From: Bosea sp. RAC05
Lineage (GTDB): Bacteria > Pseudomonadota > Alphaproteobacteria > Rhizobiales > Beijerinckiaceae
Length of the DNA: 64,000 nucleotides
Assembly (NCBI RefSeq): GCF_001713455.1
Contig: NZ_CP016464.1
Location: 3,954,001-4,018,000, forward strand
Direction of reading: 5' to 3'
Of the stretch, positions 25,902-34,960 are shown one piece after another; positions within the stretch are counted from its first letter, which is position 1; every line of letters starts with the position of its first letter. The position numbers and the translations under genes are program-made. A model generated the notes under the pieces. The model was not told the DNA's origin, ran no database searches, and saw only the letters and a list, made by a program, of their open reading frames with translations.

Positions 25902-25928
25902 CGGAGGCGTCCCCAGCGGGCGCCTCCG
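25902..25928. terminator. Hairpin between convergent TRAP and ggt genes
   Basis: CGGAGGCG (25902-25909) pairs with CGCCTCCG (25921-25928); inner CCC/GGG pairs tighten the loop. It fills most of the 54-base gap between two convergent stops. There is no T tract, so its role as a two-way terminator is inferred from position. Confidence 0.55.
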
Positions 25929-25941
25929 ACCAGCCCGTTCC

Positions 25942-27549
25942 TCAGACCGCGATCGCCATGCCGTCCCGCTGCGGATCGGCCCCGCCCGACCAGCCCGCGC
26001 CTTCCGCCTTCACCCCATGCGGCGCGCCGAAGGCGAAGGACTGGTAGGAGCGCGCGACCGCGTAGCCCATCGCCTGCAGCTCGTCGGTGACACCGCGCTG
26101 GACGCGGTTGGAGACGTCGATCGTGTCGCTCAGGCAGACGATGCGCGGCGCCGCGACCGCATCGGCCATGCTCATCCCGAAATCGACGACGTTGCTCAGC
26201 GCCTGCGCGATGGCAGGCACGATGAAGGTCCCGCCCGGCGCGCCCATCGCGATCACCGGCCGCTCGCCCTCGAAGACGATCGTCGGCGCCATGGCGCTGC
26301 CGCGCGCCTTGCCGGGCGCGATCGAGGCGGCGCGGCCCGGCCGCGGATCGAAGCCGCTCATCGTGCCGTTGTACATGAAGCCCAGCCCCGGCGTGATCGC
26401 GCCCGAGGGCTGGCCGAGCGTATGCGTGATCGTGACCGCATTGCCCTCTTCGTCCATCACGCAGCAGACGGTGGTGTCGGGCGGGTCCTTCGGCAGCGCC
26501 GAGCGCGGCACGCTGGCCTTCTCGCCGGCCCGGATGCGGGCGGCGAGGCCGGCGGCATAGTCCGGCGAGAGCAGCCGGTCGAGGGGCACGTCGACGAAGT
26601 CGGGGTCACCCATATGGGCGTCCTTGTCGATCGTCATCCACTTCATCGCCTCGGCGAGGATGCGGATGTGCTCGGGCCCGTTATGCCGCAGGCTCGCGAG
26701 ATCGAACCCCTCCAGGATCTGCAGCAGCTCGATCAGCGAGGCGCCGCCCGCCGCCGGCGGATTGCCGGCGATGCGAAAGCCCCGATAGGCGCCCCAGATC
26801 GGCGCCTTCTCCCGCACGCGATAGCCGGCCAGATCGTCCAGTGTGATCAGCCCGCCGCTGGCCGCCATGTCGGCGGCGATCTCCCGGGCGATCTCGCCGG
26901 TATAGAAGGCCTGCGCGCCGCCGGCCGCGATCCGCTCCAGCGTGCGCGCCAGATCGGGATTGGCGACGACGTCGCCCGGGCGCTTCAGGCTGCCATCGGG
27001 ATGGAAATAGACCGCCCGGCCGGTCTCGCTCAGCCGCAGCTTGTCCTCGGTGTTGACTTGGCCCGTGGAGCGCTGGTCGATCGCCCAGTAGTAGTGGACG
27101 TAAGGGCGCACGATGAAGCCCTCGCGCGCTTGGCGGATGGCCGGCGCCACCACCTCCGGCAGCGCCATCGTCCCGAAGCGCGAGAGCGCCTCGCAATAGC
27201 CCGCGACATTGCCCGGCGTGCCGGCCGCGAGATGGCCGAGCTCGTTGGCATGGTCGCTCATCAGGAAGACGAAGCCGTCGCGCGTCTGCCCGACGAAGCG
27301 GTCGGCCCACATCGCGGCGGTCGCCGATAGCGGCGCACGCGCGAGGAACTCCAGCACGGTGTGGACGCCGCGCTGGGGCATGCAGATCTGCATCGCCCCG
27401 AAGCCGCCGATACCGCACATCTGCGGATCGACCACGCCCTGGCTGAAGGCGCAGGCAATCGCGGCATCCACCGCATTGCCGCCGCGCCTGAGGATGTCGG
27501 CCCCCACCTCGGCGGCTTCAGGCTGGGCCGCCACGATCATTCCGCGCAT
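25942..27549 (-). CDS. ggt: Gamma-glutamyltransferase family protein
   Basis: A 535-residue N-terminal-nucleophile hydrolase. The nucleophile Thr is near residue 358 in 'PDTTVCCVMDEEGNAVT', where the precursor would cut itself into large and small subunits. 'GNAVDAAIACAFSQGVVDPQ' and 'IAMGAPGGTFIVPAIAQAL' are family blocks. No clear signal peptide is seen from ATG 27549, so a cytosolic form is likely. These enzymes remove gamma-glutamyl groups from glutathione or other amines and peptides. The amidohydrolase is 45 bases upstream on the same strand, so both probably share the divergent promoter near 28.9 kb. Confidence 0.92.
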   Translation of the reverse strand: MRGMIVAAQPEAAEVGADILRRGGNAVDAAIACAFSQGVVDPQMCGIGGFGAMQICMPQRGVHTVLEFLARAPLSATAAMWADRFVGQTRDGFVFLMSDHANELGHLAAGTPGNVAGYCEALSRFGTMALPEVVAPAIRQAREGFIVRPYVHYYWAIDQRSTGQVNTEDKLRLSETGRAVYFHPDGSLKRPGDVVANPDLARTLERIAAGGAQAFYTGEIAREIAADMAASGGLITLDDLAGYRVREKAPIWGAYRGFRIAGNPPAAGGASLIELLQILEGFDLASLRHNGPEHIRILAEAMKWMTIDKDAHMGDPDFVDVPLDRLLSPDYAAGLAARIRAGEKASVPRSALPKDPPDTTVCCVMDEEGNAVTITHTLGQPSGAITPGLGFMYNGTMSGFDPRPGRAASIAPGKARGSAMAPTIVFEGERPVIAMGAPGGTFIVPAIAQALSNVVDFGMSMADAVAAPRIVCLSDTIDVSNRVQRGVTDELQAMGYAVARSYQSFAFGAPHGVKAEGAGWSGGADPQRDGMAIAV

Positions 27550-27594
27550 GGGGTGTCCTTTCAGCGATTCAAACCGCGGGGAACCGCAGTCGCC

Positions 27595-28824
27595 TCAGTG
27601 CAGCTCGTTCTTGAAGAACTGGCCGCCGCGCATGATCGCCCGCAGCGCGCGGCCGTCGTTCTGGAAGAGCTGCGGATCGGACAGCGGGTCGCCGTCCACC
27701 ACGAGCAGGTCGGCATGGGCGCCCGGCACCAGCGCGCCGATCTCGCCCTCCATCCGGCAGAGCTTCGCGGCTGTGGTGGTCGCCGACTGCAGGACCTCCT
27801 GCATCGGCAGAACGCGCGAGCGCAGCTCGAACTCCATCGTCTGGTACTTCTGGAGCTGGCCGAGCAGATCCGAGCCATAGCCCATCGGCAGCCCGGCCTC
27901 GCGCATGATCGAGAGCGATTCCATGCCGCCCTTGCGCACCGTCTCGATCTTGGCCGCCGATTCCGGCCGCAGACCGAAAGTCGAACCCTCCAGCGCCAAC
28001 CCCTCATAAGCCGCCAGCGTCGGCACCGCGAAGGCGCCCGCGGCGGCCGCCTTCTTCGCCGTCTCCGCCTGGATCAGGTTGCAATGCTCGAGCGACTGCA
28101 CCCCGCATTCGACGGCCCGCGCGATCGCCTTGTCGGTGTAGAGATGGGCGGCGACATAGGTGCCGGCATTCTCCGCCTCCTCGACCGCGGCGCGGATCTC
28201 GTCCTTCGAGAAGCCCAGCGCATGGATCGGGTCGTTGGGCGAGGCGACGCCGCCATTGGCCATGATCTTGACGAAGGTCGCCCCGGCCCGGAGCTGCTCG
28301 CGGGCGGCGAGCCTGACGGCGTCGACGCCGTCGCAGAGCTGGCCGATCTGCCCGAGGCGGCCGGTGTAGAGCGGGCGCGTCTCGGAGCGGTCGCGGGGGT
28401 CGGAATGGCCGCCGGTCTGGCTCAGCGCCTTGCCGCAGATAATCAGGCGCGGCCCGGCGATCAGCCCCTCCTCGACCGCCAGCACGAGCCCGAGATCGGC
28501 GCCGCCGAGATCGCGCACCGTGGTGAAGCCACGCATCAGCATGGCGTTCATCACCCGGCCCGCCCGCAGCGCCACCAGCGAGGAGGGCGTCATCGCATTG
28601 GCGACGCCATTCACCACCGCCGAGACGACATGGACATGCATGTCGATCAGGCCCGGCATCAGGGTGCGTCCGCGCAGATCGATCCGCGTCGCATTCGCTG
28701 CCGTGATCGGCCGGTCCGAGACCTCGCGGATGCGGTCGCCCTCGACCAGAACCTCGATGCCGTCGAGCAGCCGGTCCTTTTCCGGATCGAGGAAGCGACC
28801 GCCGGTGAACAGGGTCAGATTCAT
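27595..28824 (-). CDS. Metal-dependent amidohydrolase, possible Xaa-Pro-type dipeptidase
   Basis: A 409-residue amidohydrolase-superfamily enzyme. The metal site shows HxH in 'MPGLIDMHVHVV', the bridging Lys in 'FVKIMANGG', His in 'TYVAAHLYTD' and 'QSLEHCNLIQ', and Asp in 'MGYGSDLLGQ'. The N- and C-terminal beta-sandwich pieces are present. The overall pattern resembles the subgroup that cleaves Xaa-Pro or Xaa-Lys/Arg dipeptides and related N-acyl amino acids; the exact substrate is inferred. It is cytosolic. It is divergent from the ABC transporter operon that ends with an M24 peptidase, which supports a peptide role. Confidence 0.85.
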   Translation of the reverse strand: MNLTLFTGGRFLDPEKDRLLDGIEVLVEGDRIREVSDRPITAANATRIDLRGRTLMPGLIDMHVHVVSAVVNGVANAMTPSSLVALRAGRVMNAMLMRGFTTVRDLGGADLGLVLAVEEGLIAGPRLIICGKALSQTGGHSDPRDRSETRPLYTGRLGQIGQLCDGVDAVRLAAREQLRAGATFVKIMANGGVASPNDPIHALGFSKDEIRAAVEEAENAGTYVAAHLYTDKAIARAVECGVQSLEHCNLIQAETAKKAAAAGAFAVPTLAAYEGLALEGSTFGLRPESAAKIETVRKGGMESLSIMREAGLPMGYGSDLLGQLQKYQTMEFELRSRVLPMQEVLQSATTTAAKLCRMEGEIGALVPGAHADLLVVDGDPLSDPQLFQNDGRALRAIMRGGQFFKNELH

Positions 28825-28930
28825 CGCGATGTCTCCGGGCGGGCGGGATGCGCCGCGGCGGGTGTCGCCGCAGCAGCCGGGCAGGACGGGTCACCAGCGT
28901 TCCACAGAAGCCGATGCCGGGCAATTGCAT

Positions 28931-28954
28931 ATTGGCGATTTTATCCAATTGACA
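28931..28954. promoter_or_regulatory. Candidate operator/promoter for the divergent peptide-use operons
   Basis: ATTGG (28931-28935) and CCAAT (28945-28949) form an inverted repeat with a 9-base AT-rich centre, in an otherwise GC-rich 182-base divergent gap. A perfect TTGACA (28949-28954) overlaps its right end and could be the -35 of the transporter operon, though no good -10 follows at 17 bases. Short A/T-rich palindromes like this are typical GntR/FadR-type sites, and such a regulator is encoded in the operon at 32929. Confidence 0.4.
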
Positions 28955-29006
28955 GAGACGAGGCTTCCCGGTCTGCTGAGAGGGCTTTCGACGGGGAGAT
29001 TGTTGC

Positions 29007-29873
29007 TTGGCCGCCGCCCAGAACTCAGTCGGGGACCTGCCGCGAGCGGCCATACCGGGCAGCCCCGGGACGGTCGCCGCCCTGACGGCGGTGACGCGGC
29101 TGCTGGTCTTCGTCGGCATCGCGCTGATGCTGATCCCGCTCATGATGACGGCCTATATGAGCGTCTTCGCCGATGGCGTGGTGACCTTCCCGCCCAGCGG
29201 CTACACGCTCTCCTGGTATGGCCGCCTCGCCGAATTCCCGAAATTTGGCCAGTCGCTCTCCACCAGCCTGCGGGTCGCGGCCATGGCGACACTCTGCAGC
29301 CTGCTGATCGGCGTGCCCGCCAGCATCGCGCTGGTGCGCTACAGCTTTCCCGGCCGAAGCATCCTGAACGTGCTGCTGCTCTCGCCGCTGACGGTGCCCG
29401 GCGTCGTCATCGGGCTCGGCCTCTATGTCCTGATGGTCGACATCGAGATCCGCACGCAGTTCCCGCTGATTGGCTCGGACTGGGTCCTGATCCTCGCCCA
29501 TCTTCTGATCACCACGCCCTGGGTGGTCCGGCTCTGCGTCGCCAATCTCGTCCAGCTCGACCGCTCGATCGAGGAGGCGGCCGCCAATCTCGGCGCCTCG
29601 CCGGGCCGCGTGCTCTGGAGCGTCACCCTGCCGATGATGCGCCAGGGCATCGTCGCCGCCGCGCTCTTCGCCTTCATCGTCTCCTTCGAGAACATCGAGA
29701 TGACGCTGTTCCTGATCAGCCCCGGCATGATCACCTTCCCGATCTCGGTGTTGCAGTACCTCGAATACCGCTTCGATCCCCTCGTCGCCTCGGTCGTCGT
29801 CGTGCAGACGGCGGTGATCGCGGCGCTGCTGCTGGCGATCGACCGCTACGTCAAGCTGAGCAAGGTCGTCTGA
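29007..29873 (+). CDS. ABC transporter permease, PotC type
   Basis: A 288-residue inner-membrane subunit with six hydrophobic segments. The EAA loop for contact with the ATPase is 'SIEEAAANLGASPGRVLWSV'. It belongs to the spermidine/putrescine/opine-type permeases. The start is a TTG at 29007 with GGGGAG 8 bases upstream; the first membrane segment begins near residue 28. It is the first gene of an operon running PotC-, PotA-, PotD- and PotB-like, with TGATG overlap to the ATPase. The ligand is not defined by sequence; the neighbours suggest a small peptide or amino acid derivative. Confidence 0.9.
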   Translation: MAAAQNSVGDLPRAAIPGSPGTVAALTAVTRLLVFVGIALMLIPLMMTAYMSVFADGVVTFPPSGYTLSWYGRLAEFPKFGQSLSTSLRVAAMATLCSLLIGVPASIALVRYSFPGRSILNVLLLSPLTVPGVVIGLGLYVLMVDIEIRTQFPLIGSDWVLILAHLLITTPWVVRLCVANLVQLDRSIEEAAANLGASPGRVLWSVTLPMMRQGIVAAALFAFIVSFENIEMTLFLISPGMITFPISVLQYLEYRFDPLVASVVVVQTAVIAALLLAIDRYVKLSKVV

Positions 29874-30970
29874 TGAGTGCCGCCTCCCATCTCCGCATCG
29901 AGGGCCTGACCAAGCTCTACGGCGCCACGGCCGCCGTCGAGGACGTCAATCTCGACGTGGCCCAGGGCGAGATGCTGGTCCTGCTCGGGCCCTCCGGCTG
30001 CGGCAAGACGACGACGCTGCGCCTCGTCGCCGGTTTCGTCGCCGCCACGCGCGGGCGCATCCTGGTCGAGGGCAAGGACTACGCCGCCCTGCCGCCCTAT
30101 CAGCGCGAGATGGGCATGGTCTTCCAGAGCTATGCGCTGTTTCCCCATCTGACGGTCGCACAGAACGTCACCTTCGGCCTGCGCATGCGCAAGCTGCCCA
30201 AGGCCGAGATCGACACCCGGCTCGAGCAGACGCTCGACATGGTCAAGCTGACGACGATGGCCGACCGCTATCCCCGCCAGCTCTCCGGCGGCCAGCAGCA
30301 GCGCGTGGCGCTGGCGCGCGCGCTCGCGATCCGCCCCAAGGTGCTCCTGCTCGACGAGCCGCTCTCCAATCTCGACGCCAATCTGCGCCAGTCCGTCGCC
30401 CGCGAGATCCGCCAGCTCCAGCGCCAGGCGGGCCTGACCGCGCTCATGGTGACGCACGACCAGAACGAGGCCATGACCATGGCCGACCGGCTGGTGCTGA
30501 TGAACGAGGGCAGGGTCCAGCAGGTCGGCACGCAGGAGGAACTCTACGAGCAGCCGCTCAACCCCTTCGTCGCCCGCTTCATCGGCCACAGCAATCTCAT
30601 CGCCGGCGATCTGGTCGAGGCCGACAGCCTGCGCCTGCCGGGCGGCGCGGTCCTGAAGCTGGCCCGCCACTATGCCCAGCGCGGACCGCATGTGCTGGCG
30701 CTGCGGCCCGAGCGCGTGCGCCTCCATGGCGAGGGCGAATCTGCCCCGCCGCGCGCGACCGCGACCGTCGAGGACGGCACCTATGTCGGCGGCCATGTCG
30801 ATTACCTGCTCGCCTTCGAGGGCGGCGCCAGCCTCGCCCTGCACGAGCCGACGGGCGCGACCGGCGGCACGCGCCGCGCCCGGGGCGAGCGGGTCGCCCT
30901 CACCTGGGACGCCCAGAACGAGCGCCTCTTCGACCCGCAGGGCGCGATCGTGACCGCTGCCGACGCCTGA
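29873..30970 (+). CDS. ABC transporter ATP-binding protein, PotA type
   Basis: A 365-residue ATPase. Walker A is 'GPSGCGKTTT' near residue 40, Q-loop 'MVFQSYALFPHLTV', signature 'QLSGGQQQRVALARALA', Walker B 'VLLLDEPLSNLD' and switch His in 'MVTHDQNEAM'. A C-terminal TOBE-type domain (about 270-350) is present, as in polyamine and opine importers. It starts one base inside the permease stop, so the two are coupled. It drives the two permeases at 29007 and 32060. All ATPase motifs are intact. Confidence 0.95.
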   Translation: MSAASHLRIEGLTKLYGATAAVEDVNLDVAQGEMLVLLGPSGCGKTTTLRLVAGFVAATRGRILVEGKDYAALPPYQREMGMVFQSYALFPHLTVAQNVTFGLRMRKLPKAEIDTRLEQTLDMVKLTTMADRYPRQLSGGQQQRVALARALAIRPKVLLLDEPLSNLDANLRQSVAREIRQLQRQAGLTALMVTHDQNEAMTMADRLVLMNEGRVQQVGTQEELYEQPLNPFVARFIGHSNLIAGDLVEADSLRLPGGAVLKLARHYAQRGPHVLALRPERVRLHGEGESAPPRATATVEDGTYVGGHVDYLLAFEGGASLALHEPTGATGGTRRARGERVALTWDAQNERLFDPQGAIVTAADA

Positions 30971-31014
30971 ACCGTGACGACCGAACGACAACCAGAAACG
31001 AGGGAGCCACCACG

Positions 31015-32058
31015 ATGACGGACCTGTTCACACCCAATCGACGCCGTATCCTGACGCTCGCCGCCGGCGCCGCTGCCGCGCCGATCTTCGCCCCCGCCGT
31101 GCTGCGCGCGCAGGAGCCCGGCCGCTGCGTGCTCAGCACCTGGGGCGGCGACTATGCCAAGCTCCTGACCCAGAACATCGAGGAGCCGCTGCTCAAGCCC
31201 AAGGGCATCGAAGTGGTCCAGGATGCCGGCACCGAGCCGACCCGCGTCGCCAAGTCGATCGCCCAGCGCCGCCTGCCGCGCGGCAGCGTCGACGTCATCT
31301 GCGTGCAGGCGCCCGCCGCCTTCGACCTCGAGGACTCCGGCATGCTGGAGCCGCTCGACGAGGGCAAGGTGCCGAACCTCAAATACGTCCAGCCCGCCTT
31401 CGCCACGCCCTACGCGATCCCGCACATCTACAGCCCGCAGGTCATCGCCTACAGCCCCGAGCGCGTGAAGACGCCGCCGAAGAGCTTCGACGAGATGGCG
31501 GCCTATGGCAGCAAGGTCGGCATCCTCGACAACAGCTACATCTGGGTCGCCATGGCCGCCGCGCTCAAGCAGCAGGGCGACCCGGGCAAGATCGCCGAGG
31601 TCAAGGGCACACTCGAAAAGCTGATCAAGGCCGGCGCCAGGGCCTACACCTCGACGGAGGCCTTCGCTCCGGCGATCAAGTCCGGCGAGATCGATGTCGG
31701 CCTCGTCTGGCATGCCCGCGTCCTGTTCTGGACCAAGGGCGGCGTCGAAATGAAGTCGTCCTTCCCGGCCGAGGGCTGCCTGACCTATGTCTCCAGCATG
31801 TGCGTGCTGAAGAACGCGCCCAACAAGGCCGCCGCCTTCGCCTATTTGAACGCGGCGCTCGACCCGCGCGCCCAACGCGGCTTCGCCGACAGCATGGGCT
31901 ACCACCCGACCATCACCAATGCCGCGCTGGAAGGCGAGGTCGCCACGCGCCTCGCCCTGCCGGACGGAGCCAAGCTGATGCCCGCGCCCTACCCCCAGCT
32001 CAGTGCCGTCCGCGACGACATGAACGACTGGTGGCGTCGTCTGCTGGATCGGCGCTGA
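31015..32058 (+). CDS. ABC transporter periplasmic binding protein, PotD type
   Basis: A 347-residue solute-binding protein. The leader contains a twin arginine stretch ('TPNRRRILTLAAGAAAAP') and ends near 'VLRAQ', so Tat export is likely. The mature part opens 'CVLSTWGGDYAKLLTQN', typical of family 1/PotD-like binders, and 'GEIDVGLVWHARVLFW' and 'YVSSMCVLKNAPNKAAAFAY' follow. It lies between the ATPase and the second permease. The ligand is unknown. Its promoter is that of the operon; 44 bases separate it from the ATPase gene. Confidence 0.9.
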   Translation: MTDLFTPNRRRILTLAAGAAAAPIFAPAVLRAQEPGRCVLSTWGGDYAKLLTQNIEEPLLKPKGIEVVQDAGTEPTRVAKSIAQRRLPRGSVDVICVQAPAAFDLEDSGMLEPLDEGKVPNLKYVQPAFATPYAIPHIYSPQVIAYSPERVKTPPKSFDEMAAYGSKVGILDNSYIWVAMAAALKQQGDPGKIAEVKGTLEKLIKAGARAYTSTEAFAPAIKSGEIDVGLVWHARVLFWTKGGVEMKSSFPAEGCLTYVSSMCVLKNAPNKAAAFAYLNAALDPRAQRGFADSMGYHPTITNAALEGEVATRLALPDGAKLMPAPYPQLSAVRDDMNDWWRRLLDRR

Positions 32059-32059
32059 C

Positions 32060-32914
32060 ATGAGCGCGCGCCGGCCCGAGGGGCTTACAGCTTCCATGCT
32101 CATCGGGCCGGCGACGCTGGTCGTCATGCTGTCGCTGGTGCTGCCGCTGGCGCTGCTCGCCCGCTACAGCCTGAACAAATATGACCGCCGCACCTTCATG
32201 ATCGAGGCCTTCACGCCGGAGAACTATCTCCGCTTCGTGACCGACCCGTTCTACACCGGCGTGCTTTGGACGACCTTCAGCATCGCCATCGTCACGACCC
32301 TGCTCTGCCTGCTCCTCGGCTTCCCGATCGCCTACAAGCTCGCCCGCTCGCAGAGCCGCTGGAAGTCGATCGGCGTGCTGCTGATCATCCTGCCGCTCTT
32401 CATCGGCTCGACGGTGCGCGCACTGGGCTGGATGGGCGTGCTCGGCCGCGGCGGCATCGTCGACGCGCTCTATGGCGCGCTCGGCGGCTCCGGCATTTCG
32501 CTGCTCTACACCTCGTTTGCGGTCGGCATCGGCATCCTCTCGATCAACCTGCCCTACATGATCCTGACGCTGCAGAGCGTGATCGAGGGCATCGACGCGA
32601 AGCTGGAGGAGGCCGCCGACAGCCTCGGCGCCGATCCGACGCGGCGCTTCTGGCATGTCGTGCTGCCGCTCGCCCTCCCCGGCATCGGCACCGGCGGCAT
32701 CCTCGTCTTCATCCTCGCGATGAACGCCTATGCCACGCCCTTCCTGCTCGGCGGCGCCCGCTTCCAGATGATGGCCCCGATGCTGTATCGGGAGTTCGCC
32801 GTGAACAACAACTGGCCCTTCGCGGCGGCGATCGCCTTCATCCTGATGCTGACGACGCTGTCGCTGACCGCAGTCTCCGGCCTGCTGGTCCAGCGCCGCT
32901 ACAAGGCCCAGTGA
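32060..32914 (+). CDS. ABC transporter permease, PotB type
   Basis: A 284-residue inner-membrane subunit with six hydrophobic segments, the first at about residues 16-34 ('PATLVVMLSLVLPLALLARY'). The EAA loop is 'LEEAADSLGADPTRRFWHVV'. It starts one base after the binding-protein stop. Together with the PotC-like permease it forms the channel of the importer. The GntR gene follows at once, so the regulator is made with the transporter. Confidence 0.9.
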   Translation: MSARRPEGLTASMLIGPATLVVMLSLVLPLALLARYSLNKYDRRTFMIEAFTPENYLRFVTDPFYTGVLWTTFSIAIVTTLLCLLLGFPIAYKLARSQSRWKSIGVLLIILPLFIGSTVRALGWMGVLGRGGIVDALYGALGGSGISLLYTSFAVGIGILSINLPYMILTLQSVIEGIDAKLEEAADSLGADPTRRFWHVVLPLALPGIGTGGILVFILAMNAYATPFLLGGARFQMMAPMLYREFAVNNNWPFAAAIAFILMLTTLSLTAVSGLLVQRRYKAQ

Positions 32915-32928
32915 AGCTGGAAGCCCGC

Positions 32929-33648
32929 ATGATCTCCACCCTGTCCCCGCGTTCGAGAAGGCCGCTGCTCCGCCAGACCGTCACCGGCGCGGCGGTCGCC
33001 GAGCTGCGCCGCCGCATCCTGTCGGGGGCCGTCGCTGCCGGCGAGGCGCTGCGGCAGGACGCGCTCGCCCGCGAATTCGGCATCAGCCGCATCCCGATCC
33101 GCGAAGCCTTCCACCAGCTCGCGGCGGAGGGGCTGGTCACGCTCCATCCGCATCGCGGCGCAGTGGTGACCGCGCTGTCGGGCTCGGACATCGCCGAGCT
33201 CTTCGATTTGCGCGCCATGCTGGAGCCGGACCTGATCCGCCGGGCCGTGCCGCGACTCACCGCCGCCGATTTCGAGCGCGCCGAGACCCTCCTGGCCGAT
33301 TATGCCGCGGCGATCGGCCGGAGCGACCTCGAGGCCTATGGCGAGCTCAACCGCGAATACCACCTCTCGCTCTACCGGGCGTCGGGGCGCAGCCAGACGC
33401 TCGAACTGGTGCGCGTCCTGCTCGCCAACACCGACCGCTACACCCGCGTCCAGCTCGCCATGTCGGAGGGCGCCACGACGCGCGCCAAGCGCGAGCACGC
33501 CGCCCTGCTCGATCTCTGCCGCGCCGGCGACGCCGAGGGCGCCGCGCGGCTGACCCTCGACCACGTCCTGGCCGTTCGCGAGGACCTGCTGCACCTGCTG
33601 GAGCCGGACGATGCCGACATCGCCCTGCCCCAGGCTCCGGCCGCCTGA
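32929..33648 (+). CDS. GntR-family regulator with FCD domain
   Basis: A 239-residue FadR-subfamily regulator. The winged helix (about 20-85) has 'LRQDALAREFGISRIPIREA' and 'LAAEGLVTLHPHRGAVVTAL'. The C-terminal FCD effector domain (about 95-225) has metal-type residues in 'FDLRAMLEPDL', 'NREYHLSLYRASGR' and 'REHAALLDLC'. I chose ATG 32929; the GTG at 32911 overlaps the permease stop. It probably represses the transporter and peptidase genes until a substrate or breakdown product binds. A likely target is the palindrome at 28931. Confidence 0.88.
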   Translation: MISTLSPRSRRPLLRQTVTGAAVAELRRRILSGAVAAGEALRQDALAREFGISRIPIREAFHQLAAEGLVTLHPHRGAVVTALSGSDIAELFDLRAMLEPDLIRRAVPRLTAADFERAETLLADYAAAIGRSDLEAYGELNREYHLSLYRASGRSQTLELVRVLLANTDRYTRVQLAMSEGATTRAKREHAALLDLCRAGDAEGAARLTLDHVLAVREDLLHLLEPDDADIALPQAPAA

Positions 33649-33695
33649 GCGCGACCAACCTCATTCTCAAGACTGACCAGCGAGGACTACGGACC

Positions 33696-34907
33696 ATGAC
33701 CATCGGAGTGGGCGGATCGAGCTTCGAGGCGGAACTCGCCAAACTGAAGCCGATGACGGACGGCATCGAGCCGATTGCCGTCGGCGAGTTCAAGCAGCGC
33801 ATCGCCAGGGCGCAGGCGCTGCTGCGCGAGCAGGGCCTGCAGGCGCTCTATCTGGATACCTCGACGAGCCTGGCCTATTTCACCGGCATCCAGCTCAACC
33901 TGACCGAGCGGCTGCACGGTGCGGTGATCCCGGTCGAGGGCGAGATCGCCTATCTCAGCCCCGCCTTCGAGGAACCGAAGACGCGCGAATACATGAAGTT
34001 CGGCGACGATGTCCGCTGCTGGGAAGAGCATGAGGACCCGACCGAGCTGGTGGTCGAGACCATCCGCAGCATGGGCTATGAGAGCGGCCAGGTCGCGCTC
34101 GATCCCCACACGCCCTTCTACATCGTCGACGGGCTGCGCAAGGCCGGCAACCGCTTCACCTTCACGCAGGGCAGCTCGATCACCGCCACCTGCCGCCAGC
34201 TGAAATCGGCCGCCGAGATCGCCCTGATCCAGCGCGCCATGGACATCACCATGGAGGTCCACCGCGCCGCCGCACGCGCGCTGCAGGTCGGCGTGACGAC
34301 CGCGCAGACCAAGGACTTCCTCGACCGTGCCCATCGCAAGCTCGGCATGAGCTGGACCAGCGGCGCCGCCCAGTTCGGCGAGGCCACCGCCTACCCCCAT
34401 GGCGTGCCCCACGAGCAGACGCTGGCCGAGGGCGACATGGTGCTGATCGACATGGGCACCAAGGTCGGCGGCTACCGCTCCGACATCACCCGCACCTATG
34501 TCTTCGGCGAGCCGACCGAGCGCCAGCGCGAGATCTGGAACCTCGAGAAGAAGGCCCAGCTCGCCGGCTTCGCCGCCGCCCAGCTCGGTGCGCCCTGCGA
34601 GAACGTCGATTTCGGCGCGCGCGGCGTCATCGAGGCCGCCGGCTACGGCCCCGGCTACAAGGTCCCCGGCCTGCCGCACCGCACCGGCCACGGGCTCGGG
34701 CTCGACGTCCATGAAGAGTCCTTCATGGTCAAGGGCAACAAAACCCCGCTCCAGGTCGGCATGTGCTTCTCGATCGAGCCGATGATGTGCATCTACGGCG
34801 AGTTCGGCGTGCGCCTCGAGGACATCGCCTACATGGCGGAGGACGGCGCGCGCTGGTTCACCCAGCCCGCCCACACCGTCGACGACCCCTTCGCATACGA
34901 AGCCTGA
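33696..34907 (+). CDS. M24-family metallopeptidase, Xaa-Pro-type
   Basis: A 403-residue 'pita-bread' enzyme. The N-terminal creatinase-like domain is about 30-165. The catalytic domain has the five metal ligands: two Asp in 'VLIDMGTKVGGYRSDITR', His in 'HRTGHGLGLDVHEE', Glu in 'CFSIEPMMCIYG' and Glu in 'VRLEDIAYM'. Family members include Xaa-Pro dipeptidase, aminopeptidase P and creatinase. It is cytosolic, with no leader. Since the next gene belongs to hydroxyproline breakdown and the operon has an importer, cleavage of Pro- or Hyp-containing peptides is the most economical reading. Confidence 0.88.
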   Translation: MTIGVGGSSFEAELAKLKPMTDGIEPIAVGEFKQRIARAQALLREQGLQALYLDTSTSLAYFTGIQLNLTERLHGAVIPVEGEIAYLSPAFEEPKTREYMKFGDDVRCWEEHEDPTELVVETIRSMGYESGQVALDPHTPFYIVDGLRKAGNRFTFTQGSSITATCRQLKSAAEIALIQRAMDITMEVHRAAARALQVGVTTAQTKDFLDRAHRKLGMSWTSGAAQFGEATAYPHGVPHEQTLAEGDMVLIDMGTKVGGYRSDITRTYVFGEPTERQREIWNLEKKAQLAGFAAAQLGAPCENVDFGARGVIEAAGYGPGYKVPGLPHRTGHGLGLDVHEESFMVKGNKTPLQVGMCFSIEPMMCIYGEFGVRLEDIAYMAEDGARWFTQPAHTVDDPFAYEA

Positions 34908-34960
34908 CCCATCGGTCTCCGAAACCTGAACGACGCAAGAAACCGCCAAGGAAACGTTCA

